64,000 bases of DNA from Pseudomonadota bacterium (GCA_021827205.1 JAKAWV010000012.1:32534-96533), one strand, 5' to 3'; shown: positions 37,048 through 45,811, counted from the stretch's first letter. Numbers and translations are program-made. The notes: generated from the letters alone by a model not told the origin.

Positions 37048-37063
37048 ATCAGATTCGTCTGAT
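37048..37063. promoter_or_regulatory. Dyad ATCAGA-TTCG-TCTGAT upstream of the sulfur cluster, candidate operator or hairpin
   Basis: Perfect 6-bp arms around TTCG; about 66 bp upstream of the putative TTG start of the DsrE gene; a TTGACA hexamer lies at 37005-37010. Confidence 0.4.
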
Positions 37064-37129
37064 ACAACGGGCTCCGACCTGAGGCTTTTTGTCGCGCCTC
37101 ATCCCCCTTATCACGATGGAGACCGGACC

Positions 37130-37510
37130 TTGGCAAAAAAGCTCCTGATCATGCTGGTCAACACCGACCCGCGCAACGGCGAGGAACTGGGCGCCCCGTT
37201 CTTCCAGGCCTCGGTGGCCGCCGCCATGGATTATGAAGTCGAGGTGGTCTGCACCGCGACCGCTGGCCGACTGATGAAAAAAGGCGTGGCCGAAAAACTC
37301 GTGGTCAAGGAAGGTTCACCCAAGACCGTATACGACTTCATCAGGGAAGCCCACGAAGCCGGAGTGAAGTTCCTGTGCTGCTCGCCCAACCTCGATCTGT
37401 TCGACATGACCAAGGAAGACCTGATCCCCGAGTGCTCGGGAATCGTTGGAGGCGCCTACGTCATCGAGGAAGTCATGGAGGGCGACAACACCAAGGTGCT
37501 CAGCTACTGA
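37130..37510 (+). CDS. dsrE3A: DsrE family sulfurtransferase, DsrE3A-like
   Basis: Likely TTG start; LAKKLLIMLVNTDPRNGEELGAPFFQASVAAAMDYEVEVVCTATAGRLMKKG...VKFLCCSPNLDLFDM with adjacent cysteines; first gene before hdrC1. Confidence 0.78.
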   Translation: MAKKLLIMLVNTDPRNGEELGAPFFQASVAAAMDYEVEVVCTATAGRLMKKGVAEKLVVKEGSPKTVYDFIREAHEAGVKFLCCSPNLDLFDMTKEDLIPECSGIVGGAYVIEEVMEGDNTKVLSY

Positions 37511-37547
37511 GCTCGCAGCCCGGCCTGCACGGCTGGAGGAGTGCGTT

Positions 37548-38279
37548 ATGACGACCGCATCACTCGCTGTTGGCGACCCGTTTGCAACCACCGAGGTCGC
37601 CACGCGCGAAAAGCTCGAAGAGATATTCGGCGACATCAAATCGCATGCGCTGTATGACCACGAGTTGTACGGCTGCCTCAACTGCGGCATCTGCACCGCG
37701 ACCTGCCCGGCCGCGCATTACTATGACTTCTCGCCGCGCGAAATCGTGCAACTGCTGCTGACCGAGAATCTGGAAGGCATCTACGACGCCATGCAGGAGA
37801 AGATCTGGGCCTGCGCCCAGTGCTACACCTGTGCCGCGCGCTGCCCGTTCCACAACTCGCCGGGCGGCCTGATCATGCTCATGCGCGAAACCGCCATCAA
37901 GCACGGCATGCAGTCCGCCAAGGACGTGCTGAAACCGTTCACGCGCGTGCTGATGAAGCTGATCACCACCGGCAACCAGTTGGCCCCGAACATGATCACG
38001 GCGGACGCGTTCGCCGACTGGGGACCCGGTATCGCCAAGATCAAAGCGCCGCTGGACATCCTGCGCAAGGCCATCCCGGTGCCGACGATGCACACGCTGG
38101 ATACGGCGTGGGTGGTGAATATCAAGACTTCGATCGAGCTGTACACCATCTGGGAAGCTTCCGGCGTGCTCGACCAGCTGGAGACCATCGACCCCAATCT
38201 GTTCGATGTGGTGACCGACATCATGGACGAGAAGCGCGACGAATATCAGGAGTGGCTCGACGAGCACGAAGCCGCCTAG
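37548..38279 (+). CDS. hdrC1: sHdr complex iron-sulfur subunit HdrC1
   Basis: Two Fe4S4 motifs CLNCGICTATCPAA and CAQCYTCAARCPFH. Confidence 0.9.
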   Translation: MTTASLAVGDPFATTEVATREKLEEIFGDIKSHALYDHELYGCLNCGICTATCPAAHYYDFSPREIVQLLLTENLEGIYDAMQEKIWACAQCYTCAARCPFHNSPGGLIMLMRETAIKHGMQSAKDVLKPFTRVLMKLITTGNQLAPNMITADAFADWGPGIAKIKAPLDILRKAIPVPTMHTLDTAWVVNIKTSIELYTIWEASGVLDQLETIDPNLFDVVTDIMDEKRDEYQEWLDEHEAA

Positions 38280-38318
38280 CACACGTCCATTTCATCAAGT
38301 CAGCAAACGAGGTATCCC

Positions 38319-39695
38319 ATGGCCAGCCAAGACGAAAAACCAGCGCCCGGTTACACCGGTTTCGGCGCGGAGTGGCGCCCGGTCAAGTTGAGCGCGGAGG
38401 ACGCGCACAAAGCCACCGCCTGGGTCGAGGCGCGCATCGATCGCCGCGAAATGCTGACGCAGAAGGATCGCGTCCAGGACGTACGCGACATCATGTGGCA
38501 GCTCGAAAAGGACGGCGAGATCGTTGTGCACCGCATCACCGAACAGCACGAGCCGGTCGTCGGCAAGACCCTGTACGGATGGGACAAGCGCATCCCCACC
38601 AACCAGCTCTGGCACCACAAGTCCTGCGGTCAGTGCGGCAACATCCCCGGCTATCCCAGTTCATTGCTGTGGTTGCAGAACATGCTGGGAACCAAGTACC
38701 TGGATGAGACCGACCAGACCTCCTGCACCGCGTGGAACTACCACGGTTCGGGCATCGGCAACATCGTCAGCCTGGCCGCGGTGTTCCTGCGCAACTTCCA
38801 TCAGGCTTATGTTGCGTCGATCTCGCAGGGCCTGCCCGCCGGCTACTACTACCCGCTGGTGCATTGCGGCACCTCGTTCGGCAATTACAAGGAAGTGCGC
38901 GGCTACTTGCTGCACTCGGCCGAACTGCGCGAGCAAGTCAAGAAGATCCTCGGCAAGCTGGGCCGCCTGGTGGACGGCAAGCTGCTGATCCCCGAGGAGA
39001 TCGTGCACTACTCCGAGTGGCTGCACGTGATGCGCGAGCGCATCGCCGAACACCGTGTGATCGATTGCAGCAACATCCGCGCCACCGTGCATCCGGCCTG
39101 CCACGTGCACAAGATGGTGCCGGAAGACGTGCTCTACGACGACACCGTGATGGATGGCAACCGCGTCGCCGTGTCCACCGGACTGCTGCAGACCCTCGGC
39201 GCTCAGGTGATCGACTATTCGACCTGGTACGACTGCTGCGGCTTCGGCTTTCGCCACATCATCGGCGAGCGCGAATTCACCCGCTCGTTCGCGATCGATC
39301 GCAAGATCAAGGTCGCGGTCGAGGAGGCCCACTCCGACGTGATGGTCGGCCACGACACCGGCTGCATCACCACGCTCGACAAGAGCCAGTGGATCGGACA
39401 GGCGGTGGGCAAGGTTTACCCGTTGTCAGTGATGGCCGACTGCCAGTTCGCGGCACTGGTCTGCGGCGCACACCCCTACAAGCTGGCACAACTGCACTGG
39501 CACGCCTCGCCGTTCGAGGGGCTGCTGGAAAAACTCGGCATCGACTGGGAAAAGGCCAAGGCCGAGTTCGAGGTGTATCTCAAGGAGGTCGCCGCGGGTC
39601 GCGTGGAAACGCTGTACGACCCCAAGCGCGCCATCACGTCCGGACCTGGTTACGAGAAGCCGGTGCAGCCGGCGCAGATCGAGGTGAATTCATGA
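38319..39695 (+). CDS. hdrB1: sHdr complex subunit HdrB1 (CCG-domain family)
   Basis: 458 aa; CGQCGNIPGYPSS..., WYDCCGFGFRH, CHVHKMVPED; position between hdrC1 and hdrA. Confidence 0.88.
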   Translation: MASQDEKPAPGYTGFGAEWRPVKLSAEDAHKATAWVEARIDRREMLTQKDRVQDVRDIMWQLEKDGEIVVHRITEQHEPVVGKTLYGWDKRIPTNQLWHHKSCGQCGNIPGYPSSLLWLQNMLGTKYLDETDQTSCTAWNYHGSGIGNIVSLAAVFLRNFHQAYVASISQGLPAGYYYPLVHCGTSFGNYKEVRGYLLHSAELREQVKKILGKLGRLVDGKLLIPEEIVHYSEWLHVMRERIAEHRVIDCSNIRATVHPACHVHKMVPEDVLYDDTVMDGNRVAVSTGLLQTLGAQVIDYSTWYDCCGFGFRHIIGEREFTRSFAIDRKIKVAVEEAHSDVMVGHDTGCITTLDKSQWIGQAVGKVYPLSVMADCQFAALVCGAHPYKLAQLHWHASPFEGLLEKLGIDWEKAKAEFEVYLKEVAAGRVETLYDPKRAITSGPGYEKPVQPAQIEVNS

Positions 39696-40744
39696 CGACC
39701 CCGGTATTGGTAGTGGGCGCGGGTCCATCCGGACTCTCGGCTGCCCACGCGCTGGCCAGCGCGGGACAAAGCGTGATCCTGGTGGACAAGGCCGACCGCC
39801 TTGGCGGTGCGCCGATCCTGTCCGGCTACGCCAAGCTGGTGCCCTCGGGCGAGTGGGCCAGGGACGCCATCGGCGGCATGGTCGCGCGCGTGCGCAATCA
39901 CGCCAATGTCGAGATTTTCACCGACACGCGGGTGACGCGCTTCGGCGGCGAGCCCGGTGCATTCACCGCCGGCCTGTCCAATGGACAGCAACGTGAAGTC
40001 GGCGCGGCCATCCTGTGCACCGGCTTCACCCATTTTGACTCAGTCAATAAACCGGAATGGGGCTTCGGCACCTATCCCGACGTGGTCACGACCACCCAGG
40101 TCGAGCAGATGATCTCCTCGGGCAAGGGCGTGAAATGTCCTTCGGATGGGCGCGCGCCCGATCGCGTCGCGATCCTGCTGTGCGTGGGCTCGCGCGATCG
40201 CCAGATTGGCCGCGAGTGGTGCTCGAAGGTGTGCTGCACAGTGTCTGCCAACATCGCCATGGAAATCCGCGAGGCGCTTCCAAAATGCGCGGTGTACATC
40301 TACTACATGGACATCCGCACGTTTGGTCTGTACGAGGACAAGTACTACTGGCAGAGTCAGGAGGAGTACCACGTCAAGTACATCAAGGCGCGCATCGCCG
40401 AGGTCACCTCGGACGGCAAACGCCTGATCGTCAAGGGCGAAGACACCCTGGTCAAGCGTCCGATCACCATTCCCTTCGACTTGGTCGTGCACGCGATCGG
40501 CATGGACCCGAATATCGAGAACCCCGACATTGCCAAGACCTTCGGTGTGCAACTGGAGCGTCATGGCTATCTGCTGCCGGGACCGACCTACCACGCCATG
40601 GGCAGCACCTCGCGCCCAGGCGTATTCGTCGCGGGCTCGGCGTGCGGCCCGGAGACGATTGATGATTCCATCGCTCAGGGCCAGTCGGCGGCAATGGCAG
40701 CACTGGCCGCTCTGCGTGCCCCCGCCACGGCATTGGCAGGCTGA
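39692..40744 (+). CDS. hdrA: sHdr complex flavoprotein subunit HdrA
   Basis: FAD dinucleotide fold VLVVGAGPSGLSAAHALASAG; LLCVGSRDRQIGREWCSKVCCTVSANIAMEIRE; ATGA overlap with hdrB1; 350 aa. Confidence 0.92.
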   Translation: MTTPVLVVGAGPSGLSAAHALASAGQSVILVDKADRLGGAPILSGYAKLVPSGEWARDAIGGMVARVRNHANVEIFTDTRVTRFGGEPGAFTAGLSNGQQREVGAAILCTGFTHFDSVNKPEWGFGTYPDVVTTTQVEQMISSGKGVKCPSDGRAPDRVAILLCVGSRDRQIGREWCSKVCCTVSANIAMEIREALPKCAVYIYYMDIRTFGLYEDKYYWQSQEEYHVKYIKARIAEVTSDGKRLIVKGEDTLVKRPITIPFDLVVHAIGMDPNIENPDIAKTFGVQLERHGYLLPGPTYHAMGSTSRPGVFVAGSACGPETIDDSIAQGQSAAMAALAALRAPATALAG

Positions 40745-40760
40745 GAGTGGTGCTTGCATC

Positions 40761-41600
40761 ATGAGCAAACGCACACCCGACACAGAGTTGTTGCCAACGC
40801 TGGACCTCAGCGGTCCCGCTCTGCGCAGCGGTTTCGAGGAGCTGGTTGCCGCTGCCGAGCCTGGCGGCGGGATGGACGTCTATCTCACCGCTTTGCAGTT
40901 CAAGTCCAAGTTGTTCGGCGAATGGTTCCTCGGCAAGCAGAGCGCTGCGCTGGATACACCGCGCTTCCTCGGCTTGTGCACGTTCATGCCCACGGTGCGA
41001 CGCCGCGTAGGTGCCTGGCTGGGCAGCAACGACTTTGCCGACTTGCATCGCCAACTGCTGCTGCTGATGCAGCCTGGCACCACCGTGCAGGCCCGCTTCG
41101 ATGCGTTTGTCGCCGCTTTTCCGGCGGATCGAACCTGCCGCTGGGCGCGCGATCTGGCTGCCGAAGTGCTGCATTTCTGCACCCCCGACGAAACGCCGCT
41201 GATGACGCGCTGGATGTGGGATGCCCACAGCGGCAGCGGCGTCTTGCGCGAGATCTGGTTCAACGACAGCCGCGAGCTTGATCCACGCATCATCCCCGAC
41301 CGGCTCGCCACCTTTGTCGCGCTCAAGGCGGAACTCGAGATTTTTCTGCGCGACAACGGGACTTATCGCGACTTCGGCCTGATGCAGGATCTGCTGTGCG
41401 CGCACATTTATTCGCGCTACATCAACGATCGCGGCAGCACCTATCTGAAGGGGGATTTTGCCGGCGCCGAAGACGCCATGGCGCACACGCGGCGCCTGCT
41501 CGGACTGGATTGCTATGAACGCGATGGCATCCGCATGAAAGTGAAACTTCCGGAAACGATGTCCGTGGCGCTCGCCACGCCGCTGCAACTCGACGCGTGA
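40761..41600 (+). CDS. Conserved hypothetical protein encoded between hdrA and hdrC2 in sHdr clusters
   Basis: 279 aa; co-directional and tightly packed between hdrA and hdrC2; no recognisable motif. Confidence 0.8.
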   Translation: MSKRTPDTELLPTLDLSGPALRSGFEELVAAAEPGGGMDVYLTALQFKSKLFGEWFLGKQSAALDTPRFLGLCTFMPTVRRRVGAWLGSNDFADLHRQLLLLMQPGTTVQARFDAFVAAFPADRTCRWARDLAAEVLHFCTPDETPLMTRWMWDAHSGSGVLREIWFNDSRELDPRIIPDRLATFVALKAELEIFLRDNGTYRDFGLMQDLLCAHIYSRYINDRGSTYLKGDFAGAEDAMAHTRRLLGLDCYERDGIRMKVKLPETMSVALATPLQLDA

Positions 41601-41609
41601 GGACTGTGC

Positions 41610-42365
41610 ATGCCGATCCATGAGAAACACCTGATCCGGCCCGAGAACCTCGTTCGCAACGACAAACTCGCGATCGAGGGTGTCGATGTGTCGGGCGATT
41701 GGAGCACCTTCATCCAGACGCGCGTGATCACAGACTACAACGAAGCCATGCAGGAGGAAATCGCCGCGCTGCCGGGTGGCGAGTTCATCCACCGCTGCTG
41801 GCAGTGCGGCTCGTGCACCAACTCCTGCACCGTCAACATGCTCAATCCGGATTTCAATCCGCGTTACTGGATTTATCTGATCCGACTTGGAATGGAACAG
41901 GAATTGCTGCGCGACAAGGACATCATCTGGCAGTGCGTGTCGTGCAACAAATGCACCTACGCCTGCCCACGCGACGTCGTGCCCGAAGGCGTGATGAAGG
42001 CTACGGCGCACTGGCTGGAACTGAAAGGCTACGTGCCGGAGAAACCGTCGATGATCTTCGACGATGTGTTCTCGGAACAGGTATTTGCCAAGGGCAAGAT
42101 CGAGGAAGGCCGTCTGATGCGCAAATTCTTCGTGCGCACCCAGCAGAAGCTGGCGCAACCGTGGTTGATCGTCATGGTCAAGGGTTTGGTCTCGCGCCTG
42201 CCCGTCACCTTGCTCATGCGCCTCGGTCTCGCCGGCGTGGTCCACCCGCGCACGCGCAACTGGGGCCGCACGCGCGACGCCATCAACGAGTATGTGGGTG
42301 AACAGAACGCCAAGCATCGCGGCGCGCTGGGCTTGCCCGCACAATCCACGGAGTCGCACTCATGA
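41610..42365 (+). CDS. hdrC2: sHdr complex iron-sulfur subunit HdrC2
   Basis: CWQCGSCTNSCTV and CVSCNKCTYACPRDV Fe4S4 motifs. Confidence 0.9.
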   Translation: MPIHEKHLIRPENLVRNDKLAIEGVDVSGDWSTFIQTRVITDYNEAMQEEIAALPGGEFIHRCWQCGSCTNSCTVNMLNPDFNPRYWIYLIRLGMEQELLRDKDIIWQCVSCNKCTYACPRDVVPEGVMKATAHWLELKGYVPEKPSMIFDDVFSEQVFAKGKIEEGRLMRKFFVRTQQKLAQPWLIVMVKGLVSRLPVTLLMRLGLAGVVHPRTRNWGRTRDAINEYVGEQNAKHRGALGLPAQSTESHS

Positions 42366-43285
42366 CTGAGAAGTACCGCAAGGTTGCCTACTATCCGGGC
42401 TGTGCACTGGAAGGTACCGGCCACGCCTACAACCGCTCGACCAAGGAGGTTGGCAAGGCGTTGGGCCTGGAACTGGTCGAGCTCGAGAACTGGAACTGCT
42501 GCGGTGCGATGGAGGTCAAGAATGTCGACCCCAAGCTGCAGACCTTCCTGTCCGCGCGCAATCTGAAGATCGCCGAGGACATGGGTTTCGATACGGTGAT
42601 GGCGCCATGCAACGGCTGCTACCACAACCTCAAGAAGGCCGAGTACGACCTCAGCCATGACGCCGGCTCGCGCGAAACCGTCGCCAAACTCGCGGCCAAG
42701 TCCGGCGACCAGCCCTACGAAGCCGGCAACGTCGAAACCATCCACGCATTGGAATGGATACGCGACGCGATCGGCACCGACGAGCTGCGCAAGCGCGTCA
42801 AGAATTCGCTCAACGGGCTGAAGATCGCCAACTACTACGGCTGCATGTACACGCGCCCGCGCCACATTTTCCCAGAAAAAGACAAGGGTCCAGGCTCGGA
42901 GTCGACCGGCAAGCCGCACTTCATGGATGACCTGCTGGCCGCGGCTGGCGCCGTGAATGTCGAATTTCCGCTCAAAACCGCATGCTGCGGCGGCGCGCAC
43001 ACGCTGTCGGACAGTGACACCTCGACGCGCCTCGTGCTCAACATCCTGACCACGGCCGAGGCCTGTGGTGCCGAGGTTATCGCCACCGAGTGTCCCACCT
43101 GCCACTCCGGGCTGGAGATGCATCAGATCCGTGCCGAGAAAGTGCTGGGCAAGAAAACCAACGTCAAGATCCTGTATTTCACGCAACTGCTGGGAATGGC
43201 GCTGGGCCTGTCCGCGCGCAAGGTGGGCGTGAACGAAAACTTCTCCGAATCGCGCGACCTGCTCAAGGCCAAGGGGCTGGGCTGA
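42362..43285 (+). CDS. hdrB2: sHdr complex subunit HdrB2 (two CCG domains)
   Basis: YYPGCALEGT, NWNCCGAME, APCNGCYHNL, NYYGCMYTRP, TACCGGAHT, ECPTCHSGLE: canonical HdrB CCG pattern. Confidence 0.93.
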   Translation: MTEKYRKVAYYPGCALEGTGHAYNRSTKEVGKALGLELVELENWNCCGAMEVKNVDPKLQTFLSARNLKIAEDMGFDTVMAPCNGCYHNLKKAEYDLSHDAGSRETVAKLAAKSGDQPYEAGNVETIHALEWIRDAIGTDELRKRVKNSLNGLKIANYYGCMYTRPRHIFPEKDKGPGSESTGKPHFMDDLLAAAGAVNVEFPLKTACCGGAHTLSDSDTSTRLVLNILTTAEACGAEVIATECPTCHSGLEMHQIRAEKVLGKKTNVKILYFTQLLGMALGLSARKVGVNENFSESRDLLKAKGLG

Positions 43286-43752
43286 TGGCCACCTTGCTGG
43301 AAACCGCCGAAACCATCGAGGCCATGCCCGATGCGGCTTTTGCCACGGACAGCACCACCGTGCGCAGCACCCTGCTGCATGCCGGTGAGTTCATCATGGA
43401 ACGTTGGTTGCAGGCACAGGGATTGCAGCCCACCGATGAACAGCATGAGGGCTTCCGCCTGCTTGCACTGCAGCGTCAGGCCGCGTGCGCGGACGCGACC
43501 TTCAACGCCTGCCGTGAAAGCTGCCGCGAACTGGTTTACCAGTGCAACGTTGCCGATGCCGCCAACGACACACACGAGCGCGCGCAACATTTGCGTCTGG
43601 CGGCCAGCGTCACCAAGCACCTCGCCTTGTTCATCGATGGCAAGCTGGAAAACAAGGCGCTGGGCGAATTCTGCTGCTCGTCACGCCCGCTGCGCGCGCA
43701 GGATGCCGAAACCGCCCGCCGCGATGTGTCGGACCGAGGCACTCACGACTGA
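43285..43752 (+). CDS. Small cysteine-containing hypothetical protein of the sHdr operon
   Basis: ATG overlaps the hdrB2 stop (TGATGG); motif NACRESCRELVYQC and C-terminal CCSS. Confidence 0.75.
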   Translation: MATLLETAETIEAMPDAAFATDSTTVRSTLLHAGEFIMERWLQAQGLQPTDEQHEGFRLLALQRQAACADATFNACRESCRELVYQCNVADAANDTHERAQHLRLAASVTKHLALFIDGKLENKALGEFCCSSRPLRAQDAETARRDVSDRGTHD

Positions 43753-43828
43753 AGTCATGCACGATCACTCGACGCACGCTTGTAGCACGGCGTTGCGCTT
43801 GCATCCACGACCAGAGGACTGAATACCC

Positions 43829-44320
43829 ATGAACGGCGAAAACGCAAAAAGCATGTCGATCATTGTCACCAAGGGCTCGCTGGACTGGGCTTACCCCCCG
43901 TTCATCCTCGCCACCACCGCCGCGGCGATGGGTTTGGACGTGACCATGTTCTTCACCTTCTATGGCCTGACCCTGCTGAAGAAGGATCTGAATCTTTCCA
44001 TCTCCACGCTGGGCAACCCAGCCATGGCCATGCCGATGATGGGCGCGCACATGATCATGCCGAATCTGATCTCGGCCCTGCCGGGTGTCGATGCCATGGC
44101 CACTTCGATGATGAAGAATCTGATCAAGAAAAAAGGCGTCGCCTCGATCGAGGATCTGCGCACGGCAGCCATTGAATCCGACATACACATGATCGCCTGC
44201 CAGATGACCATGGATTTGTTTGAGTTCAAGCAATCCGATCTGATCGATGGCCCGATCCTAGGCGGCGCCGCGACTTATATCGAGACCGCCACCAAGTGCG
44301 ACATCAACCTGTTTATTTGA
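43829..44320 (+). CDS. dsrE2: DsrE/DsrF/DrsH-like family protein, DsrE2-like
   Basis: MSIIVTKGSLDWAYPPFILATTAAAMGLDVTMFFTFYGLTLLKKDL...IHMIACQMTMDLF. Confidence 0.85.
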   Translation: MNGENAKSMSIIVTKGSLDWAYPPFILATTAAAMGLDVTMFFTFYGLTLLKKDLNLSISTLGNPAMAMPMMGAHMIMPNLISALPGVDAMATSMMKNLIKKKGVASIEDLRTAAIESDIHMIACQMTMDLFEFKQSDLIDGPILGGAATYIETATKCDINLFI

Positions 44321-44364
44321 GCTGGCTCACCAGAGCCTGCGCACCCATCCCAACGGAGGACACC

Positions 44365-44592
44365 ATGGCTGACCAACTACTCGACGCGAAGGGCTTGAAC
44401 TGCCCGCTGCCGATTCTGCGTACCAAGAAGGCGCTCAAGGACATGGCCATCGGCGATGTTCTGACCGTGCAGGCCACCGATCCTGGTGCGGTCAAGGATT
44501 TCGAGGCGTTCTGCCGCACCACCGGCAACGAGCTGGTCGATTCCAGCAATGCCAACGGCGAATACCACTTCCGCATACGCCGCAAGCAGTGA
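44365..44592 (+). CDS. tusA: Sulfur carrier protein TusA
   Basis: LLDAKGLNCPLPILRTKKALKDMAIGDVLTVQATDPGAVKDFEAFCRTTGNEL. Confidence 0.93.
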   Translation: MADQLLDAKGLNCPLPILRTKKALKDMAIGDVLTVQATDPGAVKDFEAFCRTTGNELVDSSNANGEYHFRIRRKQ

Positions 44593-44710
44593 ATGAAAAA
44601 GTCTGGCCATGAGCCTGATGCTGCGGCGCCACGCGCGGCCGTGAATCACTGGCATGCATGCGGCGCTGCATGGATTGCGACCGGGCACGAACGCGCCGAG
44701 CGGCGCAGCC

Positions 44711-45811
44711 ATGTTCTGCGGGGGCTTGTTCGTGGCTGAAACACTGCGCGTGCTCGATCTCGGGCGGGTCTCGGCGCCACGCTCGCAGGCTTTGTTTCAC
44801 GGCATCGCCAGCGTCATGCGCGCGGGCGACGATCCGGTACTGACCCTGGTCAGCCCGGAGCGGCCCTATGTGTGCATAGGCATGCATCAGGATGTCGTGG
44901 CCGAGGTCGACGAGGCTTATTGCCGTGATGCCGGCCTGCCCGTGCTGCGCCGACATGTCGGCGGTGGCGCAGTGTATCTGGATCACAACCAACTGTTCTT
45001 CCACTTCATCTATCCGGTGAACAAGGCACCGCGTCGTGTCACCGATCTGTACGCGCATTTCGTCGCGCCGGTACTGGCCACTTATCAGGCGCTGGGCATT
45101 GCGGCACGCCTGCGCCCGATCAACGACATTCACGTCAACGATCGCAAGATCGGCGGCACCGGCGCGGCGCAGATCGGCGATGCCACGATTTTCGTCGGCA
45201 GCTTCATGCTTGATTTCGATGTCGAGACCATGGCGCGCTGCCTCAAGGTGCCTTCCGAGAAATTCCGCGACAAATTGCGCGGCACGCTGCAGGACTACAT
45301 CACCACCATGCGGCGCGAGTTGGGCGCAATCCCGCCGCGCGATGAGCTGGTCGCGCGCTTTCTGGGTGATGTCGCCGAGCATCTCTGCGTCGAACCTCGA
45401 CATGATGACTTGCGCGCCGATGAAACGCGCGCCGTCGACGAGTGGGAACGGCAATTGCAGGAGCCCGACTGGCTCTATCAGCCCAACCGGCGCCGCTTCA
45501 CCGAAGGCGTGAAAATCACCGGCGGCGTACATCTGAGCGAGGGCATGCACAAGGCGCGTGGCGGCTTGCTGCGCGTGCGTCTGCTCAGCCAGAATGAGCG
45601 CATCGTCGATCTGGACATCAGCGGCGATTTCACCTGCATTCCAGCCTCCGGCATCGCCGCTCTGGCGCAGGCCCTGAGTGGTCTTGATCTATCCTCCGAC
45701 ATGCCTTCGCAGATCGCGCAGCACATGACTGTGCTCGGGCTGGACATGCCCGGCGTGGATGCCGAAGACATCGCCACTGCGCTGCGCAGCGCTTACAAAC
45801 CGGCGGACTAA
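44711..45811 (+). CDS. Lipoate-protein ligase-like protein, resembling the sLpl(AB) type associated with sHdr clusters
   Basis: Lpl catalytic-fold motifs LRRHVGGGAVYLDHNQLFFHFIYP and NDIHVNDRKIGGTGAAQIGDATIFVGSFMLDFD; C-terminal LplB-like accessory region (GGVHLSEGMHKARGGLLRVRLLSQNERIVDLDISGDF); near tusA. Confidence 0.82.
   Translation: MFCGGLFVAETLRVLDLGRVSAPRSQALFHGIASVMRAGDDPVLTLVSPERPYVCIGMHQDVVAEVDEAYCRDAGLPVLRRHVGGGAVYLDHNQLFFHFIYPVNKAPRRVTDLYAHFVAPVLATYQALGIAARLRPINDIHVNDRKIGGTGAAQIGDATIFVGSFMLDFDVETMARCLKVPSEKFRDKLRGTLQDYITTMRRELGAIPPRDELVARFLGDVAEHLCVEPRHDDLRADETRAVDEWERQLQEPDWLYQPNRRRFTEGVKITGGVHLSEGMHKARGGLLRVRLLSQNERIVDLDISGDFTCIPASGIAALAQALSGLDLSSDMPSQIAQHMTVLGLDMPGVDAEDIATALRSAYKPAD

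Noticed and set aside
40464-42359. 631 aa minus-strand ORF opposite hdrA/hyp/hdrC2
   Set aside because: Overlaps genes with clear Fe-S and FAD motifs on the plus strand; shadow ORF.
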